A stretch of 13,988 bases of DNA from Competibacteraceae bacterium UBA2788 (GTDB lineage: Bacteria; Pseudomonadota; Gammaproteobacteria; Competibacterales; Competibacteraceae). Location of the stretch: positions 15,176-29,163 of the forward strand of contig DEHY01000081.1 in the NCBI GenBank assembly GCA_002352185.1, given 5' to 3'. A model generated the notes under the pieces. That model was not told the origin of the DNA. It searched no databases and saw only the letters and a program-made list of their open reading frames with translations. This document shows positions 1-8,670 of this stretch, one piece after another (position 1 is the first letter of the stretch; each line of letters starts with the position of its first letter). A program made the translations under genes and the position numbers.

Positions 1-35
1 CCAAACTGGTCACTGTACACCACCCGATTCCCTGA
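1..35 (+). CDS. ureA: Urease gamma subunit, 3' end only (UreA)
   Basis: Only the last ten codons and the TGA stop (33-35) lie in the window. In the frame starting at base 3 they read [10 protein letters not shown] and then stop, which matches the conserved urease gamma-subunit C-terminus (typically ...GTKLVTVHNPI). The stop lies 11 bases before the ureB start, and the ureB ribosome binding site overlaps it, as expected for a ureABC operon. UreA is the small structural subunit of the cytoplasmic nickel enzyme that hydrolyses urea to ammonia and carbamate. The call rests on a short peptide plus position directly upstream of ureB, but the two together are convincing. Confidence 0.85.
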   Translation, partial: KLVTVHHPIP

Positions 36-40
36 GGAGA
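34..40 (+). promoter_or_regulatory. Ribosome binding site of ureB
   Basis: GAGGAGA ends six bases before the ATG at 47 and overlaps the ureA stop codon, which suggests translational coupling. It decides the ureB start: the in-frame TTG at 41 sits too close to this site, whereas the ATG at 47 has ideal spacing and gives the family-typical N-terminus MIPGEI. Confidence 0.75.
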
Positions 41-46
41 TTGCTC

Positions 47-360
47 ATGATTCCCGGCGAAATCGTCACTGCCGACGGTGACATCGAACTCAATGCTGGT
101 CGCCCAACGCTTACGCTCACGGTTGCCAATACCGGCGACCGCCCGATTCAGGTCGGCTCGCATTACCACTTCTTTGAAACGAATCCTGCCCTGCGCTTCA
201 ACCGGGCGCAGGCGCGGGGCTATCGGCTCGACATTCCGGCGGGCACAGCCGTGCGCTTCGAGCCGGGCCAGGAACGTGACGTTGAATTAGTCGCCTATGC
301 GGGCGCACGGGAAGTCTACGGCTTCCGCGCTGAAATGATGGGATCGCTGGAGGCCAGGTC

Positions 361-364
<4 letters not shown>
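47..364 (+). CDS. ureB: Urease beta subunit (UreB)
   Basis: A 105-residue protein, the usual length for a separate bacterial urease beta subunit. It starts MIPGEI and carries the family hallmarks in order: the N-terminal strand with DIELNAGR, the [17 protein letters not shown] segment (residues about 30-44), the [13 protein letters not shown] segment, and the C-terminal VYGF and MG region. UreB is a structural subunit of cytoplasmic urease; with UreA and UreC it forms the (ABC)3 assembly, and it has no catalytic residues of its own. The ATG at 47 is preferred over the TTG at 41 because of the well-placed ribosome binding site. The stop overlaps the ureC start by four bases (ATGA), so the two are translationally coupled. 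Nothing looks broken or unusual. Confidence 0.96.
349..353 (+). promoter_or_regulatory. Ribosome binding site of ureC
   Basis: GGAGG lies inside the end of ureB, seven bases before the ureC ATG at 361. It supports that start and coupled translation of the two subunits. Confidence 0.65.
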
Positions 365-2067
<1,703 letters not shown>

Positions 2068-2078
2068 AGCGAATGTGA

Positions 2079-2097
2079 AACGGGCGCCTTGCCCGTT
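2079..2097. terminator. Hairpin between convergent operons, probable bidirectional terminator
   Basis: A perfect 7-bp inverted repeat, AACGGGC (2079-2085) and GCCCGTT (2091-2097), with a 5-base loop. It lies in the 71-bp gap between the ureC stop and the stop of the convergent membrane-protein gene. Because the A/T bases are in the stem, each strand ends the hairpin with a short T-containing tail (GTTGTT on +, GTTTCA on -). There is no long T run, so termination strength is uncertain, but the position between two converging transcripts is what would be expected. The rest of the gap (2068-2138) shows nothing else recognisable. Confidence 0.5.
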
Positions 2098-2138
2098 GTT
2101 AGCTAAAGCGGGACGGAAATGCAACCAGGATGCCCGTT

Positions 2139-3578
2139 CTACTTTGGCGGTCCAAGAGTGATGGATTCGACGCCGTAATATTCGCTCATACAGGTGTTTC
2201 TGAAATTGCGCGGGTCGGTTTCGAGATCAGTGGCGAACAGTGTTCTCGGTGGTCTGGAAACGCTGGCGACCACGATTTTGGTTTCTCCCCGGTTCTTGGC
2301 GGCCTGAATGGCGTCGATCCGTGCGCGCATTTCTCCAGCGTAGCGATAACCCCGGTACACGTCTTTATATGCCTCAAAGATATTAGGCGATCCTAGCAGG
2401 CTGATGAGTAGCAATGCCGCCGCTGGCAGAATCGGACGGTTGTTGTCAAGCTGGATTTTATCTCCAATCAGGAAATGGATCAGGATGATGAAGGAGGGAT
2501 ACCAGCCGAGCAGGAATAACAGATAAACCACGCTTTCCGCCCGCTCTGGCAATGGATGCCGGTTGATCAGAAAACCAAGCGCGCTGAGCATGAAAATCAT
2601 GCTGATCCAGAGCGCGGGCAGCGCCAGAAACCAGCGCTTGAATTTTCCATCGGCATAAAGTTGCGCTCTGGCGAAATGGAACGTAGCCGCCAGCAGAACA
2701 GCCGCAGACGCCCACACACCCAGATTGGAAAGCCAGTACAGTATTCTTAATACCACCCAGGGCAGATAAAGACCTGCCGCCAGCCAAGCGGACGGACGCA
2801 GCGTGGTTTCATCGTGCGCGATATCGGTATAGCGCTGATAGTTGCCTGGTGCCAGCACACTGACGAACACCGCTCCAATAGCGATCATCAGTAATCCTGT
2901 CCAGAAAACGCCGGAATCCCGCCGCATCCGCAGCGCATAAATAACGCCCCCGCCAAGAATAGCGACGGTTAGCACCAGAGACACTTCATTCGCGCCAATG
3001 ATAGCAATGACTAACAGGCTGGAAAGAAGAAAAATCAGTATTCGCAGGCGATTATTCTTTGCGGTGGTCTCCCGCCAGATCAGCAATCCCAGCAGAAAAA
3101 TAAGGAGGATGTTTGGTATTTGGTAAGTAAAGCTGCCGCCCGGCCAATAGAAAGTCTGGGCGATATCGGGAGCGCCGGCGATAAACAGAACCGTCCCTAT
3201 TCCTCCCAAAAGGAAAATGCGAGGCGTCGAGACCTGTTTTTGGGTAATTCTCGCAATCAGAAAACAAAAACCTAACCAGGTCGATATCAGAAGCATGATC
3301 GGCGGGAAGCGATAAATTTTGAAAAGGTCCCCGGACAGCGAGAATGCGGTATAGACCAGATTCAGAGTGTAGCGACCCGACCAGTGTTCGTACCAGAATG
3401 CCTGCGCCCCGATAAAGCCCAGTTGTCTGGCCTTGGCGGCATAGCAAAAGTCATCGGCGGATGGATAGTCAAAGAACGACAGCGCAATGAAAAGCGAAAG
3501 CACCGCTGTCACTACAACCGCTAATAGGCCCATCAGAATCTTATCGGTAGGAACCGGCTTGAGGTTATTTATCGACAT
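2139..3578 (-). CDS. Polytopic membrane protein, DUF6056-like, possible GT-C type glycosyltransferase
   Basis: A 479-residue hydrophobic protein. After a first membrane segment (about residues 15-36) comes a loop with PSADDFCYA (Asp42-Asp43) and, about 20 residues on, WSGRY (66-70). This pattern resembles the DUF6056 family as I recall it, a group of uncharacterised bacterial membrane proteins. Roughly ten further hydrophobic segments follow, then a hydrophilic C-terminus of about 60 residues. Acidic residues in the first external loop are also a feature of GT-C enzymes such as ArnT, so a lipid-carrier-dependent glycosyltransferase role is a reasonable inference but not shown. The ATG at 3578 is chosen because AGGGG sits five bases upstream and the start lies two bases after the arnD stop; the longer frame back to 3743 would overlap arnD widely and has an arginine-rich, non-membrane N-terminus. 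It is the last gene of the operon. Confidence 0.75.
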   Translation of the reverse strand: MSINNLKPVPTDKILMGLLAVVVTAVLSLFIALSFFDYPSADDFCYAAKARQLGFIGAQAFWYEHWSGRYTLNLVYTAFSLSGDLFKIYRFPPIMLLISTWLGFCFLIARITQKQVSTPRIFLLGGIGTVLFIAGAPDIAQTFYWPGGSFTYQIPNILLIFLLGLLIWRETTAKNNRLRILIFLLSSLLVIAIIGANEVSLVLTVAILGGGVIYALRMRRDSGVFWTGLLMIAIGAVFVSVLAPGNYQRYTDIAHDETTLRPSAWLAAGLYLPWVVLRILYWLSNLGVWASAAVLLAATFHFARAQLYADGKFKRWFLALPALWISMIFMLSALGFLINRHPLPERAESVVYLLFLLGWYPSFIILIHFLIGDKIQLDNNRPILPAAALLLISLLGSPNIFEAYKDVYRGYRYAGEMRARIDAIQAAKNRGETKIVVASVSRPPRTLFATDLETDPRNFRNTCMSEYYGVESITLGPPK

Positions 3579-3580
3579 GA

Positions 3581-4510
3581 TTACCCCTGTTGGGTACTGA
3601 GAAACACCGGCCCCTGAACCAGCATTGCGCCGGTGCGACCCGGTACGCTGCCGTAGGCGATTTGATGCCGTGGTAAAGCGTTCAATGCCGTCACTTCGGC
3701 CAGTGAGCGCAATGCGCCGGGATGATAGCCCTGAGCGCGCCATCCGCTGAGAAGCCGGTCGAGTACGGGCAAAAATTTCATGCCTTCGAGTTCGGCGTGG
3801 AGCGTGAAAACATGTCCGGTGGTCGGCGCCGTCCGGGTCAGAGCCAGCAGAGAGTCAGCGACGCTATCCGGCGTTATCCCGTCCACCCCAATCAGTTCGT
3901 CCAGCGTCGGCAGCGTGGTCGGAAACTGGGGACAACGGAGAGTCTCGCCGTCCACCACGGGCAGAAAAGGATGGGCGCCGCGTGAATCCGAGGCATAGGC
4001 AAAGCCCAGGGATTCGCCAAGGCGCAGCGCATGGCCGTTCATTTGCCAGCCCGCCGCGCCATGCACGTGCGCCGTCGCGCCGAAAATCTCGCTAAAGCGG
4101 TCGGTTGCCAGGCGTATCTGGCGGGCGGTCCAGTCACGGTCGGCCCCAGCCACGCGATCCTGCCACAGCACATGATCCCAGCAGTGAATGCCGATCTCGA
4201 AACCGGCGTCGCGCACCGCCCGCATTACCCCCGCCGCACGTCGGCCAATATCCGGACCGGGCAGCAACGTTCCGTAAAGCAGCGTTTTCAGCCCGTAGTG
4301 TCCGATCACCGAGGTTCGTTTGACTTTGCCGAGAAACCCGCGCCGGAACACCCGCTTGATCGCCCAGCCGGTATGATCAGGACCAAGGCTGAATAAAAAT
4401 GTCGCGTCGGTCTGGTGGCGCTGGAATAGTTCGATCAAGCGCGGCACGCCCTCCAGCGTCCCGCGCAAGGTGTCTACATCCACTTTGAGCGCCAGCGTGG
4501 GCAGCAGCAT
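3581..4510 (-). CDS. arnD: 4-deoxy-4-formamido-L-arabinose-phosphoundecaprenol deformylase (ArnD)
   Basis: A 309-residue polysaccharide-deacetylase (NodB-fold) protein very like enterobacterial ArnD (about 296-300 residues). It removes the formyl group from Ara4FN on undecaprenyl phosphate, the step that commits the carrier sugar to transfer. Visible motifs: LKVDVDTLRG (metal-binding and catalytic aspartates near residues 11-13), EGVPRLIELF, IGIHCWDHVLWQ with the metal-binding histidines 109 and 113, HGAAGWQMNG (about 150-159), the SDSRGAHPF segment and the TLHAELEG segment near 236-243. The ATG at 4510 gives the family-typical MLLPTLALKVDVDT start five bases after the stop of the dehydrogenase gene. 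An open frame runs back to 4609, but that would overlap the upstream gene and adds a non-homologous arginine-rich stretch. No strong ribosome binding site is visible, so translation probably depends on coupling. Confidence 0.93.
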   Translation of the reverse strand: MLLPTLALKVDVDTLRGTLEGVPRLIELFQRHQTDATFLFSLGPDHTGWAIKRVFRRGFLGKVKRTSVIGHYGLKTLLYGTLLPGPDIGRRAAGVMRAVRDAGFEIGIHCWDHVLWQDRVAGADRDWTARQIRLATDRFSEIFGATAHVHGAAGWQMNGHALRLGESLGFAYASDSRGAHPFLPVVDGETLRCPQFPTTLPTLDELIGVDGITPDSVADSLLALTRTAPTTGHVFTLHAELEGMKFLPVLDRLLSGWRAQGYHPGALRSLAEVTALNALPRHQIAYGSVPGRTGAMLVQGPVFLSTQQG

Positions 4511-4515
4511 GGCGG

Positions 4516-5559
4516 CTACTGAATCAGGGCGCTGGCGTCGGCGACATGGGCGCGGTATGCCTCGAAAATCTGCCGCAGCGCATCGTCCATCACCACCGTC
4601 GGCTGCCAATCGAGATCAGCGCAGGTGTTGGCGATGTTCGGCACCCGCTGCTGCATGTCCTGATAACCCTTGCCGTAATAATCCAGCGCCGTGGTTTCAA
4701 TCAGTCGGACCTTCGCTGCATTGTCGCGGTATTCCGGGTATTCCGCCGCCAGTTCCAGCATCCGCGTCGCCAGTTCGCGCACTGACAGGTTATTGCCGGG
4801 ATTGCCGATGTTATAAATCCTGCCGCTGGTCACGCCACCCGCGTTGGCAATAATCTTGATCAACGCGGCAATGCCATCGTCCACATAAGTAAACGAACGC
4901 CGCTGAGCGCCGCCATCCACGAGTTTAATCGGTTCGCCGCGCACGATCTGACCCAAAAATTGAGTAATGACCCGCGAACTGCCTTCTTTCGGCGTATTGA
5001 TCGAATCGAGGCCGGCGCCAATCCAGTTGAAGGGTCGAAACAGAGTAAAATCCAACCCTTGTTCCATCCCATAAGCCCAAATGACCCGATCCATCATCTG
5101 TTTGGCGCAGGCGTAAATCCAGCGCGGCTTATTGATCGGGCCGTAGATTAGTGGCGAGTTTTCGGAGTCAAATTCGGCGTCAGCGCACATCCCGTACACT
5201 TCCGACGTCGAAGGAAAAACCAGCCGCTTACGGTATTTGACGCAGGCTCGCACTATCGGCAGATTGGCTTCAAAGTCGAGTTCAAAGACCCGTAACGGTT
5301 CGGTCACATAAGTGGCGGGCGTAGCAATAGCCACCAATGGCAACACCACATCGCACTTCTTGACGTGATATTCGATCCACTCGCGGTTAATGGTGATGTC
5401 GCCTTCAAAAAAATGAAAGCGTGGATTGCCGATCAGGTCGCGGATGCGGTCCTCCTGCATGTCCATGCCGTGAATGTCCCAATCGGTATTCGCCAGAATA
5501 TGATTGGAAAGGTGATGGCCGATGAAGCCGTTAACACCGAGAATCAGGATTCTTTTCAT
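4516..5559 (-). CDS. arnA: UDP-glucuronate dehydrogenase/decarboxylase, stand-alone ArnA C-terminal domain
   Basis: A 347-residue short-chain dehydrogenase that aligns by eye along its whole length with the C-terminal half of E. coli ArnA. It oxidises UDP-glucuronic acid at C4 with NAD+ and decarboxylates it to the UDP-4-keto-pentose used by ArnB. Motifs: NAD-binding GVNGFIGHH (residues 8-16), WIEYHVKKCDVVLPLVAIAT (61-80), the catalytic Thr-Ser-Glu in STSEVYGM (117-124), the Tyr149-x3-Lys153 pair in WIYACAKQ, and RPFNWIG with SSRVITQ, conserved in ArnA rather than in general epimerases. In enterobacteria this domain is fused behind a formyltransferase; here it is a separate gene with its own ATG at 5559, 89 bp downstream of the formyltransferase stop and in another frame. 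No strong ribosome binding site is seen. A plain UDP-xylose synthase is less likely given the neighbours and the ArnA-specific sequence. Confidence 0.93.
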   Translation of the reverse strand: MKRILILGVNGFIGHHLSNHILANTDWDIHGMDMQEDRIRDLIGNPRFHFFEGDITINREWIEYHVKKCDVVLPLVAIATPATYVTEPLRVFELDFEANLPIVRACVKYRKRLVFPSTSEVYGMCADAEFDSENSPLIYGPINKPRWIYACAKQMMDRVIWAYGMEQGLDFTLFRPFNWIGAGLDSINTPKEGSSRVITQFLGQIVRGEPIKLVDGGAQRRSFTYVDDGIAALIKIIANAGGVTSGRIYNIGNPGNNLSVRELATRMLELAAEYPEYRDNAAKVRLIETTALDYYGKGYQDMQQRVPNIANTCADLDWQPTVVMDDALRQIFEAYRAHVADASALIQ

Positions 5560-5590
5560 TGCGGGAAGGGGTCCAAAGTCTGAAAGTGGG

Positions 5591-5630
5591 AAAAAGCCCC
5601 TTCTCCCTTATTCAAAGAGGGTTGGAGCAA
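5591..5630. repeat. Degenerate palindromic intergenic repeat (REP-like), tentative
   Basis: The 89-bp spacer between the two arnA-type genes contains AAAAAGCCCCTTCTCCC, then a short A/T-rich middle, then GAGGGTTGGAGCAAG. This resembles a worn copy of a dispersed proteobacterial repeat of the general form AAGCCCC-TCTCCC ... GGGAGAGGGTTGGGGTGAG, in which two pyrimidine/purine arms form a hairpin. Pairing here is imperfect, so the copy would be decayed. Recognition is from memory of the consensus; no second copy is visible in this window. The remainder of the spacer (5560-5590 and 5631-5648) shows nothing recognisable. Confidence 0.35.
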
Positions 5631-5648
5631 GAAGACTGCATGAGTTCT

Positions 5649-6575
5649 TCAGTCCCCAAGCCGCCACGGGCTGGGGCCAAATCGTGCGGCCAGAGCAGCC
5701 GGGGTCATGAGTTCACCGGCGATCTCCAATACGAGAATCTGCAATGCATCGCCATTAGCGCAATAGGCGATAAGACGGCTATCAACCAGATCCAGCAATG
5801 GCGCACGTCTCTTGCCGCCGTCCGCTGCACTCAACCGGGTGCGTAAAATCCGCGCCGGTTGACCCGCTACGGTAGTAAAAGCGCCGGGATAAGGCGGCGC
5901 AACGGCCCGAACCAGATTGTGAATGCGTGCCGCCGGTTCATGCCAGTTAATCCGTCCATCCTCCGGCTTGCGACCGGAGAAGTAGCTGCCCTGCGCCAAG
6001 TCTTGAACAATGCGCGGCGCGGTTCCGGTTATCAGTGCGGGTAATGCTTGATGCAGGGTGAGTTCGGCGGCCAGCGTCACCTTGTCAAACACTTCCCGCG
6101 CCGTGTCATCGGGCAGAATCGGCACAGCGGTTTGCGCCACAATGTCGCCGGCATCAGGCTTCTCCATCATGTAATGCAATGTCGCCCCGGTTTCACTTTC
6201 ACCGTGAATGATGGCCCAATTGACCGGAACCCGTCCGCGATATTTCGGCAGCAGCGAGCCATGCATATTGAGCGCGCCGCATTGGGCAATCTTGAGAAGT
6301 TCCGACGACAACATCTGTCGGTAATAGAACGAAAACAGAAAATCAGGCGCAAAGCCGCGAATACGCCGTAATACGTCCGGGGTATTGGGATGTTCCGGAA
6401 TGATGACTGGAATATCATAATCGGCGGCGGCGGCGGCAACGCTGCCGAACCAAATCCGTTCATTGGGCTGGTCGGCATGGGTGACGACCAGCGCTACATC
6501 AACGCCATGCGCCAGCAACACCTTGAGGCAGCGCACGCCGACATTGTGATAAGCGAATACAACGGCGCGGGTCAC
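5649..6575 (-). CDS. arnA: UDP-Ara4N formyltransferase, stand-alone ArnA N-terminal domain
   Basis: A 308-residue protein matching the N-terminal formyltransferase domain of E. coli ArnA (residues 1 to about 304) and ending where that domain ends. It transfers a formyl group from N10-formyltetrahydrofolate to the 4-amine of UDP-Ara4N, giving the form accepted by ArnC. The start VVFAYHNVG, the FSFYYRQML segment, and the catalytic triad Asn103, His105 (NMHGSLLPKYRG) and Asp141 (KPDAGDIVAQ) are all visible and sit within one residue of the E. coli numbering. A GxxPEDGRINWH segment near 218 is also ArnA-like. The start is GTG at 6575, overlapping the arnC stop as GTGA and preceded by a purine-rich AGGAAGGGA stretch (6588-6580). 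A methionyl-tRNA formyltransferase is unlikely because of the arn context and the ArnA-type sequence. Confidence 0.93.
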   Translation of the reverse strand: MTRAVVFAYHNVGVRCLKVLLAHGVDVALVVTHADQPNERIWFGSVAAAAADYDIPVIIPEHPNTPDVLRRIRGFAPDFLFSFYYRQMLSSELLKIAQCGALNMHGSLLPKYRGRVPVNWAIIHGESETGATLHYMMEKPDAGDIVAQTAVPILPDDTAREVFDKVTLAAELTLHQALPALITGTAPRIVQDLAQGSYFSGRKPEDGRINWHEPAARIHNLVRAVAPPYPGAFTTVAGQPARILRTRLSAADGGKRRAPLLDLVDSRLIAYCANGDALQILVLEIAGELMTPAALAARFGPSPWRLGD

Positions 6576-7522
6576 TCCGTCCCTTCCTCGCGCTGTTCAA
6601 GAATGGCCTGAATAGTGAAGCGCGGGCGATCACGCACCTGCTGGTAAATCCGCCCGACGTACTCGCCCAACAGGCCGATGCCAAACAACAGAATGCCGAT
6701 CAGGAAAAAATTAATGCTGAACAGGGTAAATAGCCCTTCCGCCTCCGGGCCGACGATCAACCGCCGGATGACGAGAAAGACGACGAATGCCGCTGACGCC
6801 AGCGATAGCGCAATGCCCACCAGCGAGAACAATTGCAGCGGCACCAGCGAAAACCCGGTGACTAAATCAAAGTTCAGCCGGATCAACTTGTACAGCGGAT
6901 ATTTCGATTCACCGGCGGCGCGCTCGGCATGAGTCACGATCACTTCAACCGGATTGGCGGCAAAGGTATAGGCCAGCGCCGGAATATAGGTGCTGACCTC
7001 GCGGGTGGACACAATCGCTTTGACAATAGCGCGGCTATAAGCCCGCAACATGCAGCCCTGATCAGTCATGCGAATCTTGGTAATGCGCTCGCGCAGCCGA
7101 TTCATTAACCGTGAAGCAACATGCCGCCATAGACTGTCTTCACGGCTCTCGCGGATGCTGCCGACATAATCGTGTCCGCGATCCATGGCTTTCAGCAGCT
7201 TACCGATTTCCTCCGGCGGATTCTGCAAATCGGCATCGAGCGTTATTACCCGCTCACCCCGGCAATGTTCAAAGCCGGCCATGATCGCCAGATGCTGACC
7301 GTAATTGGCGTTGAACAGAATAACCCGCGTCACTTCAGGCCGGGCCAAAAACTGGTCTTTCAGCAGCGCCGCTGAACGGTCGCGGCTGCCATCGTTAATA
7401 AATAGCACTTCGTAATTGACACCCAGCGCATCCAGCGCCGGATAGAGCCGCGCAAAGAGCGCCGGCAACATCGCTTCTTCGTTATAGACGGGAATGATGA
7501 CGGACAGCAGCAGCGCGCTCAT
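6572..7522 (-). CDS. arnC: Undecaprenyl-phosphate 4-deoxy-4-formamido-L-arabinose transferase (ArnC)
   Basis: A 316-residue family 2 glycosyltransferase (E. coli ArnC has 322 residues). It transfers Ara4FN from UDP to undecaprenyl phosphate on the inner face of the cytoplasmic membrane. The GT-A domain shows SVIIPVYNEE (7-16), FINDGSRD (41-48), the metal-binding DADLQNPPEEI (96-106) and TDQGCMLRAY (153-162). Two membrane segments follow at about 232-254 and 266-288, then GEYVGRIYQQVRDRP, as in the ArnC/DPM1-like group. The ATG at 7522 immediately abuts the arnB stop; GGAGG lies at 7538-7534 inside the end of arnB. Related polyprenyl-phosphate glucosyltransferases of the GtrB type share this layout, but the adjacent formyltransferase and deformylase genes favour ArnC. 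Confidence 0.92.
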   Translation of the reverse strand: MSALLLSVIIPVYNEEAMLPALFARLYPALDALGVNYEVLFINDGSRDRSAALLKDQFLARPEVTRVILFNANYGQHLAIMAGFEHCRGERVITLDADLQNPPEEIGKLLKAMDRGHDYVGSIRESREDSLWRHVASRLMNRLRERITKIRMTDQGCMLRAYSRAIVKAIVSTREVSTYIPALAYTFAANPVEVIVTHAERAAGESKYPLYKLIRLNFDLVTGFSLVPLQLFSLVGIALSLASAAFVVFLVIRRLIVGPEAEGLFTLFSINFFLIGILLFGIGLLGEYVGRIYQQVRDRPRFTIQAILEQREEGTE

Positions 7523-8668
7523 TCAGATTTTCGCCTCCAGCAGCACTTCGCCCACCGCCGTGCAGACCCGTTCTACATCGGCGCGGCGCATGGTCGGGAA
7601 CAGCGGCAGGGTAACGGTCTCGCGGGCAATCCGCTCGGTGTTCGGCAATTCACCCTCGCAATAACCATAACGGCGGAAGAGCGTCGTGAGATGGGCCGCT
7701 TCGTAGGAAATACCGGAGCCGATGCCATGCGCATCCAATGCGGCGCGGAATTGCTTACGGTCAATGCTCATTCGCTCCAGCGGCAACAGCGGCGCAAACA
7801 GATTCCAACTGTGACCGGCTTCATCGCCTGAGTAGCCGGAGTGCGGCAATAGACAGGGCGGATCGGTTTTCAATAACTGGAAATAATGGGACACAAGCTC
7901 ACGGCGGCGGGCGTTGAATTCTTCCAGCCGCGCCAATTGACCAATACCGATTCGCGCATTCACATCGGGCAGATTGAACTTGCCGCCAGGGAAAGTCACA
8001 TCGCGGGTTCCATCAGGCAGCCGCGTAATGCCGTGGAAGCGCAGTTTTTCGACCTCGCATGCGTCCTCTTCATTGGGCAAAGCCAAGGCGCCGCCTTCAA
8101 TCGTGGTCATGTTTTTATTGGGATGAAAGCTGAATACGGTCAGATCGCCGAAACTGCCGATTCGCTGGCCGCGCCAGCTTGAACCTATCGCCAGCGCCGC
8201 ATCCTCGATGACTCGTAACTGGTGCTGTTCAGCGATTTTATACAGCCGATCCATATCCACCGGCAGCCCGGCAAAGTGCGTCGGCATTATTGCCTTGGTG
8301 CGCGGCGTGATGGCCCGCTCCACTGCGTCAAAATCCAGATTGCGGCTGAATAGATCTACATCAACAAATACTGGAGTCGCGCCAACCTTGGCAATCATGT
8401 TGGGCGCGGCAAAAAAAGTTTGCGATGGGGTAATGACTTCATCGCCGGGGCCAATGCCGCAAAGCTGAAGCGCCACTTCCAGCGCGGCGGTTGCGGAATT
8501 CAATACCCGCACGGGCCGCCTGCCCAGATAATCGGAGAGCGCCGCCTCGAATTTTTGCACCTGCGGCCCCGTGGTGATCCAGCCGGAACGCAGCACCTCG
8601 ACTACGCCCGCAATGGCGCCTTCATCCAGAACCGGACGGGCGAACGGGAGATAAGGAAGCGATGCCAT
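7523..8668 (-). CDS. arnB: DegT/DnrJ/EryC1 family aminotransferase, ArnB-like
   Basis: A 381-residue PLP-dependent sugar aminotransferase, the size of ArnB (about 379-385). In the Ara4N pathway it converts the UDP-4-keto-pentose to UDP-Ara4N using glutamate. The Schiff-base lysine is Lys185 in FSFHPNKNM, close to Lys188 of the Salmonella/E. coli enzymes. The start PFARPVLDEGAI, the SGWITTGPQVQKFE segment, NSATAALEVALQ (57-68) and EDAALAIGS (155-163) fit the family. Two departures from classical ArnB are visible: the usual EDAAHA motif has Leu for His at 159, and the lysine motif reads HPNKNMTT rather than HAIKNLT. It could therefore be a related DegT subfamily member that has taken the ArnB role; the gene context supports UDP-Ara4N formation. 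GAGG at 8680-8677 supports the ATG at 8668, two bases after the previous stop. Confidence 0.88.
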   Translation of the reverse strand: MASLPYLPFARPVLDEGAIAGVVEVLRSGWITTGPQVQKFEAALSDYLGRRPVRVLNSATAALEVALQLCGIGPGDEVITPSQTFFAAPNMIAKVGATPVFVDVDLFSRNLDFDAVERAITPRTKAIMPTHFAGLPVDMDRLYKIAEQHQLRVIEDAALAIGSSWRGQRIGSFGDLTVFSFHPNKNMTTIEGGALALPNEEDACEVEKLRFHGITRLPDGTRDVTFPGGKFNLPDVNARIGIGQLARLEEFNARRRELVSHYFQLLKTDPPCLLPHSGYSGDEAGHSWNLFAPLLPLERMSIDRKQFRAALDAHGIGSGISYEAAHLTTLFRRYGYCEGELPNTERIARETVTLPLFPTMRRADVERVCTAVGEVLLEAKI

Positions 8669-8670
8669 AT

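Noticed and set aside
41..46. TTG at 41 as the ureB start
   Set aside because: It sits directly against the GAGGAGA ribosome binding site; the ATG at 47 has normal spacing and the conserved MIPGEI N-terminus.
3579..3743. Upstream extension of the DUF6056-like frame to 3743
   Set aside because: It overlaps arnD in another frame and encodes a basic, non-membrane peptide; the ATG at 3578 has a ribosome binding site five bases upstream and leads into the first membrane helix.
4511..4609. Upstream extension of the ArnD reading frame to 4609
   Set aside because: It would overlap the end of the dehydrogenase gene by almost 100 bases and adds an arginine-rich stretch not found in ArnD; the ATG at 4510 gives the family-typical N-terminus.
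5560..5648. A frameshifted fused ArnA (sequencing error) joining the two halves
   Set aside because: The formyltransferase ends at its natural domain boundary, the spacer has a stop in the dehydrogenase frame and does not read as ArnA linker, so a single-base error would not restore a normal fusion.
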